Assembly (NCBI GenBank): GCA_000727475.1 | Contig: KL647302.1 | Span: forward strand, 2,365,234 to 2,429,233 | Direction of reading: 5' to 3' | Source: Sarcocystis neurona | Taxonomy: Eukaryota > Apicomplexa > Conoidasida > Eucoccidiorida > Sarcocystidae | DNA: 64,000 nucleotides | Shown here: positions 12,342 through 24,289 of the stretch, piece by piece | How positions within the stretch are numbered: position 1 is the first letter of the stretch | Layout of the letters: each line of letters begins with the position of its first letter | Made by a program: the position numbers and the translations under genes | The notes under the pieces: generated by a model | Database searches by the model: none | What the model saw: only the letters and a program-made list of their open reading frames with translations | Told to the model about the DNA's origin: nothing

Positions 12342-15300
12342 CTGTCTTCAGCTAGATAAATGTGTATGTAATAGACGAAAGCAAACACTACAAAGAAGGT
12401 AAACAATAGAAGTCTTCCCATACGCTCTTCATAATCAATAAAAATGCGACAACATCTCCATCTTCCTCGTGCATGCACATTCACATGCATATATATATAT
12501 ATATATTATATACACATAGATAGAGACATCTTCAGACATATGTGTAGAGAGATCTTTACATATATGTACACGTGTTTAAACGTATATATTCCCATACCCA
12601 CCTTCTCCTGAATTACATACGCGCATATATGGCCACATTCACACACACACGAATGCACAGGGGATACTGAAGTAGACACATTCATCTCTTGATACGCGCA
12701 TACTTCAACAAAAAAAAAAAATTGCGTATGTGTGTGTGTGTGTGTGTGTGATACTCCCCACTTGAAAGCAACGCGTCTACACGTGGCACATGCAGCCTCC
12801 GCAGAAGAAGTCGCGCTTCTGCAGGAAATTCACTCCCCGGGTGAATACTCTCTTCCTGCCGCAAGCTGACCCACACATACGTCACGCGTCTCTGCATTTT
12901 AGCCTCCCGCATCCCACGTATGAAAATTTGGTCAACCATGCCTAGAGACGTCTATACGTTTTTGCTTGCCTACTCGCGGAGAAGTGTCTACGCACACACA
13001 CATATATAGATATATGTATGTCCACTTGCGTGCATACATAAGGAATGAATACACACAACACTTACGTATGTAGATATATGCGAGAAGTATTGCCTACCTA
13101 CTAGGTCAGGCCAAATTCCGCCACCACACTGCCCCCAGGATCTACGCATATACAGCGACACCCGTCTGCATGCACTTACGTACACACATATATACCTATA
13201 TATGTGTGGAAGCCCACTGCTACATACGACGCTCCCATGGGACTTCCGCTAAATATACATTCCCCCTCGCTTATTTTCAACAACACACACAGATAGAATT
13301 CCTGCTCTCCTATGTGTGAGTCGCGCACATGGCATACATATATATATTAAGACACACATACAGACATAGATAGATACATATAGATAGAGACGTATATATG
13401 TAAGTAAGCACACTGCAACATAGAGACACTTATAGACGAATGCTGCTATACACGTGCCCTCCCCTTCGCTGATTTCCACTCGAACAAAAGACACAGAGAA
13501 AATTCCTGCTCTCCTGGGTGAGAGTCCCGCCACCTGGGCGTTGGCCCCACCGTCTCAGCAGGCAAATGCAGTGAAACGCCTTCTGCTGCGCCTTCAAATC
13601 CTCCCATCACTACAAATACATAGACATGTGTGTGTGTGTATACATTTATATATATATATATACTTACATATATATATATGTAAGACAACGACCAGGTGAT
13701 ACACATGTATGTGGAGATATTTACACATATATGTATATAACAGTGACAGGACAAAATGACAGGGTTGTGCGGGGAAAGGTGTCGGCGCAGAAAAGGCAGC
13801 AAGTGGTGCTCGACGTTTTTAGAAGACGACGTTATCTTCTCTCCGGAAGACGACGCATGTGCAGGACGCAGCAGCGCAGCTTTTCTGTCCACCACCCCAC
13901 GCACACACGAACACACTCATACTCCACCGCAAGAAAACGAGAAGTGCGGACTTACTTCCATATATATATGTATATATGGATAAGGTGGCTACATGGATGT
14001 TTATTTATGTAGAGGAACCCAGGGACACACACATATATATGGCACAGCTCTACGCCAGAGACACAGACACGCATATAAAGAAGAAAATGGAAGAAAAGCA
14101 TATAAGGTGTGTCTACGCATGCGTGCAGACCCACCCGTAACTGCCAACAGACAAAGAAGACATGTAAACGTGGAAACCGGCACACATATTCATACATACG
14201 TACATACATAACATACATATACACATACACATAGATACACACATATATACCAATACACACATATGTATATATGGATATGCACTTACATATACACATACAT
14301 ACACGGATATACACACACACACATACTTGTACCTATATACATACACACCTATATACACACATAGGCGCATATACATACGTAGACACACACATACACATAC
14401 ACACGCATATATATACACACACTCGCAGACACACATATACGTACACACAAGCATATATATATGGAGACACATATACACCTACATATACCCATACATACAC
14501 GCATACATATGCATACACACATATGTACACATACTCGCAGATACATATATATGCGTGCACACAGACCTCTAGACATATATTACGGATATACGTGCACACC
14601 TGCATGTACGCATACATACACATATTTACATATACGTGTACACACCTACAGATACACAGACATATATGTGTACGCATACCCATACTCGCACGTCCAGACG
14701 AGCATACACATACACACAAGCATATACGTATACGCATACATATACCTTCACACATACGTAGACATATACATATAATACGTAGACGTTTACAGACACATAC
14801 ACGTCCATATACACATATTATGCACCTAATACATACGCCCATATACACACACGCTCAGTCAACTTCCACAGACATCCAGACACACACACACACACACACA
14901 CATATACATACACACATATACATATACACATATACATATACACATATACATATACACATATACATATACACATATGCATATACATATACACACGTACACA
15001 TCCACGTCCACATCCACGTCCACATCAACAGAGATACACACATGTTCTCATGTCTATGTAGACACCTATTTCAACGTATGTAGACATGTGTAGACACCTA
15101 TTTCAACGTATGTAGACACGTGTAGACACCTATTTCAACGTATGTAGACATGTGTAGACACCTATTTCAACGTATGTAGACACGTGTAGACACCTATTTC
15201 AACGTATGTAGACACGTGTAGACACCTATTTCAACGTATGTAGACATGTGTAGACACCTATTTCAACGTATGTAGACACGTGTAGACACCTATTTCAACG

Positions 15301-18300
15301 TATGTAGACACGTGTAGACACCTATTTCAACGTATGTAGACACGTGCAGGTATACGCGTCCGTATAGCCGGATGAGATAATTTCTCGCAAAAACGTCCAA
15401 ACGGCCGGGGCACATACAGCGACGGGGGGAGCCCCCCGCGATAGAGAGGCCCCGGGGACCCGCCAGACATCCACGTAGACTCGCACACATCCACAGCGCC
15501 GCAGTCAGATACAGAAGCAGCAGCACAGACACGTGTCACTATTTGCGAAGAATATGGAGACGTACTTGCTCTTCGCTTCCGCTGTCCGCGCCAACTTCCC
15601 GAAGAGCCGTGCGCACCTCCTCTTCTCTTTCTTTGGGGATCCAGCAGTCACATCGCAGCGTCATATCTTTCCCTGGGAATTGAAGAGAGCAGCAGGCGCG
15701 ACGACACGAATATACGCCTTTCCCCTTCTTACGAAGATACACACATACATCTACGGAGGTGCGTATAGACATACTACCAGCCCAGCGCAACACACACACA
15801 AACACACAGAGACGCGCCCACATACATGTGTGCTCCCTACTACTACAGACGCAAAGAGTTGCGCAACAGGGGACCGAAGGTAAAACATATAGAAACGTGT
15901 ACATATATCGAGAGACAGAGATATTCGCAGATACACACGTCCCGAAAGAGTTGCGCAGTCTACACCTGGCCGCACGTGTCGGCGTCTATGTGTTTGGTGG
16001 AGGCACCGACACGCGTACCGGCCTGCATACCGCAGAGTTTTCTTTCTGCTGTCGCCGGTTCCGTATATATACACACAGACACATGAATATACATGTGTAT
16101 GTGTATATAGAGGCCCACACCCGTACACACGAACCACCAGCGGAAGACCCATCTCGTACGTCGTATACGTGTGTCTAGACAGCTCCGCACTCCTGCATAC
16201 GTGCTTACATACGTGTGAATGTGTGCGTATAACCGTTAACATACGTACACCCCCATAAAGACGTCGTGCGATACTTCTTACCTTGGACGTCTACGTATTT
16301 TGCACGCATATACAGCCACGGGCATTCGTCGAACTACCTACAAACGATACGTACGTATATATGCCTGTGTATGTGCGCAGAGACGTCTCTGCACGGCCGC
16401 CAAGGGCACCACGTCCCTCGCCACCGACGGGAAGAGAGAAGTGGCTGCTGAGGATACACGCCCACCAGCGCGTCTGCAAAATCCCCACGTGAGCCTCCAA
16501 ATTTCCTCCGTCCGAGATTTCATACAAATTCATATACACACATATACGCACGGGAAGATAGCGTCACAGACTTGCTTTTTGACAGCTGAACACACAAGTA
16601 TACGCGTGGGTGTCCAGGCGTGTAATATACAAATCTGCCCCGCTGCAGCTGTTTTACCATCTCACAGGGGGAGGTTCTTCTTCCTCAGACAGAGTGCCGT
16701 TCATACGCAGGAGCACATACATGCTGCAACGGCGTCTTACATATACTTGTTCTTCTTTCACTTTCATAAAAGCGCGGCGCCTATATATATATATATATAT
16801 ATACATATATATATGTACGAAGACCCGCTCACGTGTGTATATATATATATATATCATATATTTAGACATATACTGACACACTGCAAATACGCAGCTATAG
16901 ACGCGTATATGAACGTCTCCCCTACACACATACACACAAATGTATATATGTACGTATCTATACATATACACATATAAAGGAGGACGGGTGTGACTCACGA
17001 GGCTGGCGACGAAAGGGAAGTAGCTTATACGATGCATTACCATATGGAGGAAGAGAGGAAGACAGAGGGAGAGACACAGAGAGAAACAGAGACGAGACGG
17101 GAGTGGGAAGAGACGGCACGACAGCAAAGCGCGTCGTAGGCAGCGCGTGGAATACCTTGAAATTTGTTGAGAGTCGCGTACAGAGCCTTTTCTTTCTGGC
17201 AAAACATCTTCCACTCTTCAAGAAGAGAAGAACCACCGGGACGCGTCACTTCGAGAAGCAAACTAATTTCCCCGAGAAAGTACCGCTCGTACGCAGCAAG
17301 TGCGCGCTCTTTGTCGTTCAACAAACTCTGCAAAGCTGAGCGGCAGCAGGACCACAGCAGCAGCATCAGAACAGCCGCAGCAGCAAGAAGGCACCAGCAG
17401 CAGCACAAGAGACGGCGGCACAAAATCCCACACACACACAGACACGTGCAAAGCAGCGGATGGGCTGAGCAACCCCTGCAGCAGGCACCCCGCAGCCGCT
17501 GCAGCAGCAGCAACACGAGGCTGCAGCAACTTACAAGAAGAAGACAAGAAAGAAGCAACAGGACGAGACAAAAGCTGCTGCAGCAGCGAAGCAGCAAAAC
17601 GTGGGCCGTTTCAGCGAAACCTGCAGCAACACTGCACCTACAAAACAGCGGCAGCAGCGGCAGCGTACAGCACACAGACGAACGGTAGCAGCAGTAGAAG
17701 CAGCGTGTTGGTTACACAGAGGCAGCCCCACAACGGCAGCTGTTAGAGAAGCCGCAGTCCCGCCTAGCACCAGGAGCAGCACATGTTGCCAACAGCCGCG
17801 GTAGCAACGCAGCGCACAGCAGCAACAGTACACCTGTCGGTCTCTCGGCCTCTTCACGTTCCCACCCCTTCACAAAAAAAAAAATAAAAATAGCTCTGCA
17901 AAGTGAAACACCTGCTCTTCAATACACTCTCTCTCTCTGTATATATATATGCATATCCGTGTACATATATATATGGGTATCTATATGTATATATATATAG
18001 GCGTATCTGTATGTGCACACCTATATTTGTACATGCCGTCACAAGCATATGTTACATACAAATATATACACAAGGACGCACTCTGACAGCAGGTCAGCGC
18101 CCCATACTCGGCAACGAGAGATTCGCGCGGTTCTTCTCTGCGATATAAAGTATGTTGAGGAGCAGGTGTATCACTTTGCAGAGCGATTTTGAATACTTTT
18201 CCTATTCACACGCGTGACAGCGGGTCAGCGCCCCACAGTAAGTCTCCACACACGCGCACGGGCCGCTTCAAATGTCCTCCACCTTCTCTATGTATACATA

Positions 18301-20192
18301 TATATATAGTAGCAGGCGCCGCCTGCAACAGAGCTTCCCATTTCGGTGTGCGGAGGTTGGTCCCCCGCCCTGTGCGTCTTGGACGGGTCGCGGTACAGAA
18401 CGCGTGTTTTTTCACCAGCACCTGCTTTCCTTCTTTGTCTTCCACTTTCCCTCCATAAGGCTACACCACTACCTGCTTTTCTTCTGTGTCAATTTTGCTC
18501 CGTAGGACTACACAACTACCTGCTTTTCTTCTTTGTCTTTGTTTTTGCCTTCATGCGACTACACTTCTTGCATTCTTCCCTTCCTCCCCGCCCCCTCCCA
18601 CCTTTACATACACTGCCAGAAACTCCAAGCGGGCCTACTCTCTCTCTATATATATATACATATACATATATATAGCGCTAAAAACAGGTTCACCTGCCCC
18701 TGGGCCGCGCTGTATAATCATGCAGACATATATATATATATATATATGTGACAAAGAGTTCTGCAGACATCCAGCATGCCTTGCAGCGGATGCGTCATAC
18801 AAAAGGGCAACTCATACCCACGTCCAGACATGTATGTATATCTGTGCAGTCTGCAGGAGCGTGTGTAGACACGCGTCGCTTCATAAGAAGGTCCACGCGG
18901 ATATATGCGCAGTCAGACAGAGAAAGAGAGAGGAGACTGCCGCACAGAAAAGCCGCAGGAATCTCTTGTTGCCGAATGTGGGGCGCTGATCTGCTGTCGC
19001 ACGTCTGTATACGCAGAGACACGGACAGAGCGGCAAAGCGCCACACACACACATACATGAGCGAGAGACAAAAAGATAGAAAGAGAGACGTGTGGCACGT
19101 ATATATCTTACTTTGCAACCTCGCGTTGGCTTCCTGGAGAGTATGGGGCCACTCGTAGGGCCTTGCGTCGAAGGCTGCGCAAGCCTTAACAATTTTTTCA
19201 TGTAGCAGCGAGCGCGCGGTGCCCTGGTAGTAGATAACGAAAACGCCCTTTTCCACCTCTCGGCCTGTCTTTTCTTCGACGAATTTCTCGGCAGTCGGCT
19301 GAAAAAAGCAGAATGCATTCCCACGCGTGCTGCGGAAGAGCAGCCGCTGAAAGCGAGGGATATGCGCCGTCGTTACCATGCCTGCTACTGTAGACACCGC
19401 GGGAGCTCCTGCTGCTCCTCCTCCCCTGCCTGGGCCTGCGGCGGGTCCTCCGGTGGCCCCTTTCGTCCCTCCTCCTCCTCTTTCGCCTGCCCGACGTCCC
19501 GCCTGCATCTGCTGCCCTTCCTCGAGATCTTGTTCTCGTCCGGCGCCGTGCAGTTCCTCGTCTTCTTCGTCCGCTCGCAGCAGCGACCGCGCCACCTCCT
19601 CTTCCGACCGCGACGAGCCCCTGGCGCGCGTCGACGGCGCCCCCTCGTCTCCCTCGCCGGCTGTCCCGCCTCTCGACCCCCCGCCTTCGGCAGCTGCACC
19701 TCCCTCCGCGCCTGCACCTGCAACCCCGCCTCCAACTGCCCCAGCCGTGTCGCCGCGCAGGTGCTGCACGGCAGTCTGCATGACACATTTCTCTTCGAGA
19801 GCAAGGTTCTTCTGATGCAACAAATCTGCGTTGTTGCTCTTGAAGCGAACGAACTGCGCGTAGAGTCTGTTCAACGCCTCCTCCACCTTATCGAGTTGGT
19901 AGCTCTTGTCGCTCTTGAGGAAATTCTCCGGGCCGTCGGGGCTGTGTACGATCTTCGCGCCTGCTTCCTGCAGTCGTTGCACTTCCCCTTCGAGAAAACG
20001 GATGATTCTCTCCATTTCGTCGATGCGCTGTATATATCGGCTAAACTGTCGCGTTAGGCAGTGTTCGTTCATATCGACGAAGTGAACGCTGCCCTGACGT
20101 CCGAGCAAATCAAGACATTCTCGGGCTACTGGCAGCGCAGAAGGAAGCACCAGGGTGCCCCGCACCATCTCCTCGCTGCGAAGCGTTGTCAT
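4388..20192 (-). CDS. ATP6V0A: V-type H+-ATPase V0 subunit a, six exons, complete
   Basis: This is the 100-kDa membrane subunit of the proton-pumping vacuolar ATPase. It forms the proton half-channels beside the c-ring and links V0 to V1 in acidic organelle or plasma membranes. Exons on the minus strand are 20192-19112, 17335-17156, 15672-15566, 11438-11343, 8912-8559 and 5803-4388, all joined in frame, giving 1077 residues. The ATG at 20192 starts MTTLRSEEM, the usual family start; the frame upstream has no earlier ATG. The N-terminal cytosolic domain is residues 1 to about 500. Eight membrane segments follow, with TFPFLFGVMYGDIGHG and SYLRLWALSLAH; Arg977 in the latter corresponds to the essential channel arginine (yeast Vph1 R735). 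Two insertions make it longer than the usual ~840 residues: a Gly/Ala/charged stretch at about 148-268 and an acidic/basic stretch at about 754-951. Subunit identity is near certain; exact splice sites are inferred from GT-AG signals and phase. Confidence 0.95.
5804..8558 (-). other. V-ATPase intron 5
   Basis: 2.75 kb between exons 5 and 6. Plus-strand purine-rich at about 5,880-6,600, then TA/CA/GA low-complexity DNA to about 8,430. A CTG tract (sense) lies within about 60 nt of the 3' splice site. No exon was seen inside. Confidence 0.85.
8559..8912 (-). CDS. ATP6V0A: V-ATPase subunit a, exon 5
   Basis: 354 bases, residues 489-606. Encodes VDTYGVPRYREANP and the first membrane segments (TTVTFPFLFGVMYGDIGHG, then an aliphatic helix, then YMILLMGFFAFFGGFMYND). 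The acceptor is GTGCAG|GTG and the donor GAG|GTAGAA, phase 0. Confidence 0.93.
9260..9848. repeat. Long polypurine/polypyrimidine tract
   Basis: The plus strand is built almost wholly of variants of GGAGACGGGGAGGGAGACAG, so the transcribed sense strand is C/T-rich. It lies 350-940 nt upstream of the exon 5 acceptor. Confidence 0.85.
10928..11061. repeat. Three diverged tandem copies, period 55-59 bp
   Basis: The motif GTCGC(C/T)...TGGCAGGCG recurs at 10928, 10987 and (diverged) 11042, each followed by a GA-rich then TA-rich stretch. Confidence 0.7.
11107..11159. repeat. Inverted repeat, 10-bp stem and 33-nt loop
   Basis: TACCGAGGGA at 11107-11116 pairs perfectly with TCCCTCGGTA at 11150-11159. 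It lies in V-ATPase intron 4, about 180 nt after the donor in transcript direction. Confidence 0.6.
11343..11438 (-). CDS. ATP6V0A: V-ATPase subunit a, exon 4
   Basis: 96 bases, 32 residues (457-488), including the conserved PPTYFKSTEFT motif just before the first membrane segment. The acceptor is GGCACAG|GCG and the donor ATG|GTCCGT, phase 0 at both ends. About 20 nt upstream of the acceptor the sense strand carries a (TG)10 tract. The donor is a poor match to consensus, but the join reads QIM-VDTYG as the family requires. Confidence 0.9.
11459..11479. repeat. (CA)10 microsatellite at a splice acceptor
   Basis: Reads (TG)n on the transcript strand, about 20 nt upstream of the exon 4 acceptor at 11438. 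Confidence 0.8.
12132..12241. repeat. Perfect 55-bp tandem duplication
   Basis: AAGTATACATATATATATAC begins both copies, at 12132 and 12187, followed by the same TA-rich stretch and CTGCGGTTTCGTAAGCATAC. Confidence 0.85.
14158..15010. repeat. ACATATAC/ACACATAC low-complexity block
   Basis: About 850 bp of degenerate CA/TA-rich repeat; all long frames through it encode only Thr/His/Tyr or Val/Cys/Met runs. Confidence 0.8.
15057..15344. repeat. 32-bp minisatellite, nine exact-length copies
   Basis: The unit starts TGTAGACACCTATTTCAACG. Nine copies fill exactly 288 bp. The only variation seen is C/T at unit position 31, in the order T C T C C T C C C. It lies in V-ATPase intron 3, about 220 nt after the exon 3 donor. 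Confidence 0.92.
15566..15672 (-). CDS. ATP6V0A: V-ATPase subunit a, exon 3
   Basis: 107 bases that complete one Gly codon and then encode 35 residues, with MTLRCDCWIPKEREEEVR matching the family's 'eaWcP' segment. The acceptor is TTCCCAG|GG and the donor CAA|GTACGT, leaving phase 0. Confidence 0.92.
15673..17155 (-). other. V-ATPase intron 2
   Basis: 1.48 kb with TA/CA microsatellites, the largest near 16,780-16,860. The 3' end (sense) is pyrimidine-rich, ending TTCCCAG. No exon was recognised inside. Confidence 0.85.
17156..17335 (-). CDS. ATP6V0A: V-ATPase subunit a, exon 2
   Basis: 180 bases, residues 361-420 plus one base, including LLNDKERALAAYERYFL and KEKALYATLNKFQ, typical of the second stalk helix pair. 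The acceptor GCTCAG|CT is chosen over the nearby TTGCAG because only it restores the frame from exon 1 (A+CT). The donor is CAAG|GTATTC. A long CTG tract (sense orientation) lies directly upstream of the acceptor. Confidence 0.9.
17336..19111 (-). other. V-ATPase intron 1
   Basis: 1.78 kb. The part next to the exon 2 acceptor (17,340-17,810) is CAG-rich on the plus strand, so CTG-rich in the transcript; the remainder carries TA/CA microsatellites. Confidence 0.85.
19112..20192 (-). CDS. ATP6V0A: V-ATPase subunit a, exon 1
   Basis: Encodes residues 1-360 plus one base. It holds the RSEEM start region, a helical stalk (about 50-147), the Gly/Ala-rich insertion (about 148-268) and the VAGM...FVIYYQGTA core. 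The donor is CAAA|GTAAGA, leaving phase 1. The strongly GC-rich insertion is open in several frames, so antisense frames here are shadows. Confidence 0.93.
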
Positions 20193-23100
20193 GGTGTCGA
20201 ACGACCGCGAAGGACCGGCGGGAAGATAAAACAACTACCGGGAAAAAACAATCATGTAGAACACAACAAAGACAAGGGGGGGGCGGGGGGGAAACACAGG
20301 AATACAGCGGTCGGAGAATGGGAAAGAAAAAGACGCGAGAACCAAGATGGGGACCGACTGAGAGACCAGAACAGGAAGTCTGCACAGGCAAAAAGCTGTC
20401 CTTCGTAAACAGGAGAGACGCGACACAGGACGAAGGAAAAGGTGAAACAAAACACAAGCTGAGACAGCAAAGTAGCAACACTCACGCCAGCCCAGTCCCA
20501 GCCGCAGGCTGCTTACGTAGTATACGGACGAACATCGAGGACAAAAGTGACTGCGCTCCCGCCGGCAGCGGCATCTGCTGCCATTTGTCGTGCCACGTCG
20601 GCGCAGTTGCAAGCCTAGCAGGCGGAGGAAAAGGAAGCATCTGTGGATAAACAGCAGCTGCTGCAGCTGCTGCAGCCGCAAGCCCACAGTAGAAGAATCG
20701 CCGCAACTACAGGAAACGTATAGCAACTGCTGGACCTGCAACGCACCCGCAGCTGAAGGGAGTCAATTGCTCACTGTGCGGAGAAAAAAGAAGCCGATGC
20801 CGGCACGCGTCGACCGCTGCTCAGCTCTCCACAAACCGGAGAAGTTCGCTTTTGCATAGAGTCGAGTCCTCTGGGTACGTAGGCAGCACCACGTAAATCC
20901 ACGTTTTAACCTTCGCGTAGATAGACAAACACTTGCCTGATGACCCTGGTTGAAGGAGAGCAGGAAAATGAAGAAATGGCGGAACAAGACGTGGAAAAAC
21001 AAAACACAAGGGCACATGGGATGCCCGCTGCTACCAGCAGACCAAGCACCGGCTGCCGCTGGGTAAAATCGTCAGCAGGAGGCTCCTGCGTCCCGAACTG
21101 AGCGCACAGATATCGTGGTCGTTTCACGTACCGGACTGCAGAGAGAACTGAGTAATGTTTGTCCGGACGTCTACAGCACTCGACGTATGGTCAGGAGGAG
21201 AATCAGACCAGACAAAGGACATGGGGGACAAGTTTGGACGCGAGCCAAGAAAAGAGCAGAAGAAGCATCTCCCACTGCAACTAGTCTATTCTCGACTGCT
21301 CCTCCTGTACTCAACCAAGTCATGCGGCTTCGTTCTTGCATTCCACATACCACTGGCCCCATTCTCCCTTCTCTTCCTCCTCCTCCCCTCCCTGCTCCCA
21401 CCCAACCACTGCTACATTCAGCGAGAAAACTACACCAAATTAACGAGCAGCCAATTCAGAAAGTTACTAGGTGGCGACCCCGTGCTAACCGGACGTGGAG
21501 GCAGGAGGGGAGACAACTGATCCAGCACGGCGGACGTGTGTGGCACGTGCAAATAACGAGACACTGACGCGCACCTAAAGCGCAGTGCAGTCCCATGTGT
21601 TGAAAAAGCGGGACAGGAAAGATGACACCAGTACACTCCCAATATATGCATACGTCAGTACTACTTTGTAAATGGCACACAGAAACTAGGAGCCTCCTGT
21701 AGAATCATCGGATGTGCACCAGCTTGCCCGAATGGCACTACTAAGAGGGTCAAGACCCACAGGCCATGTGAAGAGGAAAAACGCGTGTGTGTGCATACTG
21801 TGAAGAACTCTTTGAACGTGGCAGCAACAGCTGCTACGGAAAATCCCCCGTGTGTAGCTCCTCTTGAACACGGAATTCGCTGTCAAGCGGGCCTCCTCGT
21901 AGGAGCGACGCCGCACGGCCTTGGAAGTAGGGGCATTCGTCTATATGCACACACGTGCACTTATGCGAATCCTAACAAGTGGTGTGTGTCCTTGTGTAGT
22001 GCGGACAATATCTGCCGGACACACAAGGACGCGTGCCCTCCACCTTCAAGGTGTGGCACAACATGTACAAGTATGAAGGAAAACACGCAGGCGGTGCCAC
22101 CGAAGCCTAAGAATATATAACTTGATGAGCCGACACCAGAACGTTCACCTCCGGGATTCCCCGTAGTGGCGTCCGATGCCTGCCTCTGCAGCGAAGGATA
22201 TAATCTCACCGCGGTTCACTCAAAAAAAGGGGGGCACGAAGCTCACGGACGACTAAATTCTAGCACTCGCGCAAGCTGGGGTACACACTAGGCTACAAGC
22301 GCACTCTTGGCGGCCAGCTGGTCCCATCTTTCGACAAGGACAGAACGGCTCCCTTCCAAGTTGGGGCTGGAAGGCGGTGAGGCGGCGAAAGGGGGAAAAA
22401 AAGAGGAAAGAAGTGGCGAGGCCTCTGTAGTGGCCCCAGCAGCGTCGTATCAGGAGCACCGCAACGGGAAAAAGTGACGAACTTCTCATTGGACGAGATT
22501 TTTTGGCTTGTCTTCTGGCAAGCAATGTGGCTCTTTGTCGTTCACAAACGAGAGGGCGTCCGCAACGTGGTCGCGGTTGTTCGGGACTGTGCGGGCTGCT
22601 TCCACGTCTTCTGCGTGCGAAGAGAAGAAAGACGGGGACAACAATCCTTGATCATCAGCCGTCCCTCCTACGCCTCAGCAGAGCCGCCGCCGTCCACTCT
22701 GTGACACGCCCAAAACGGGATTCTGCGTTGAACAAGACTTTCTCTGAAACGGAGCTATCCGTTAGTAACTGCGGGACATGAGGAACGTACAGTGGTTTTT
22801 TCACGTCAATATCGGGCAACGATACCTAAAACAGCGGTCTTAGCCTATTTTCAAATGTTGAGGCCTTGTCACTTACGAAACTAACGACGGATTGAGATTA
22901 TGCAGCCACACACGCAAGAGGCTCGCCCATTTCAGTTCATGACAGCTTGAATCCATCCGACAAGCGGGAAAATCTGGCTAACGCATGTCCGTGCATTCTG
23001 ATACGGTGGGTGGAGGAAATCGCAGCGCCTGTAAAAGAGTTTGAAATCGTTCCCTCCACTCGAGAAGAAGGGAAGCAAATTTTTAAAGGAGGTTTTGTGT

Positions 23101-24289
23101 ACGGCGAGCATTTATTGTCGTCATCCAAATTTTTGCCTTGAAACCCAGAGATACACGAAGATGCCCCCTGAGGTTTCCTCAACGCTTTCAGTACCACTAC
23201 GGTTACCGGTACTGCTACTGCTGCTACCCAGCGGCACAAGTACAGCAAGCGCGCAACTAGGGGAACAGAGCACCGCGCCTCTTGAAGTGCACGGTGGTTA
23301 CTTCTGTAAGTCCAACCGAATTCGCCATTAGAAGGCATCTCGATTGTCGGAGGAAGAACGGAAAAATGTGCTTGTCGACCACCGCTTTTGTGAAAGACGA
23401 CGCATGCTCACTGACAACGTACAGCTCAACGATAAGCAGGCAATGGTGTCGCCACGAACGCCGCAGATCTAGGGCACTAGCATGCGCGGGCTAAGGGTTT
23501 GATCAGGTCCTTGGAGAGCTCAAGGCGATAAACGCAGTCGAAGTCAGTCGTTATCCTTGACAGAGACGCCTTTGCCCCCAATTCGATACTGACAACCTAC
23601 GTGCTGCATTGCCACAATAACCACCACAACAGGCTAGGCCGGAGGTGGTGACGGCACATCCTCTTCGGCTGCAATGAGACGCGTGAAAGGAGCGGACGTA
23701 CGTAACGCAGTGCTTGATTATACGTCGCACGAGAACCTCTCAGGCTCCCGCGAAAACAAGCAGACGTAGTGTGTAGATACACGGGTGTATGGGGAACTTT
23801 TCAATCATCAGGTCATTGAGGCAGATAGCATTCAGGCGTCTTTAGCAGAATGAGCTGGAAGTGCCACCGCAGTCAGAACGGTTGCGCAACCTCCATAGAA
23901 ATCTGTCACGCTGCAATGAGTCCAACGGTCCTCCCGTTTATAGGACTCTACTTTAACAACGTTGCTGAATGCGCACGTAACCTCCTCCCCCAACCTGGAA
24001 GAGGTCGCTGGCCGTCCATTGTAAGTGGTAAGCGATGCGGGTAGTCGTAGAGATCACACTCAAGTGCACGGAACGCGCACGACGGGAAGCGGACCTTGCC
24101 TGCCGTGCCAACTACCCAGTAGGATGATAAATTACGAAGTATCATTCCACGATACATAGTTGTGCAGTTCCATGCTGAAATGGTCAATCCAGGCACGGAA
24201 ACACCAACGGAGTATTTTCGACAGCGAGGAGGGAAGCACAAGACCTGCGCCGGATTGTGTGTTTGTACGGGCTAACTGTTCTTATGCAT
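20193..24289. other. Upstream flank of V-ATPase gene and start of repeat-poor segment
   Basis: Triplet repeats fade out by about 20,780. After that the DNA is of mixed composition with no recognised gene. Short frames at 21,155-21,567 and 22,474-22,704 (the latter starts with GTG) are within chance range. Confidence 0.5.

Larger units (their letters stand above)
11439..15565 (-). other. V-ATPase intron 3
   Basis: 4.1 kb, the longest intron, almost entirely CA/TA low-complexity DNA plus a 55-bp perfect duplication and a nine-copy 32-bp minisatellite. No additional exon was recognised. Confidence 0.85.

Noticed and set aside
14271..15083. 270-codon Thr/His/Tyr-rich frame
   Set aside because: A direct translation of ACATATAC/ACACATAC low-complexity DNA inside intron 3.
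15057..15344. CRISPR-like array
   Set aside because: The 32-bp units are directly abutting with no unique spacers; it is a minisatellite in a eukaryotic intron.
20193..20234. 14-codon N-terminal extension of V-ATPase subunit a
   Set aside because: The upstream start codon would be TTG; the ATG at 20192 gives the family-typical N-terminus.
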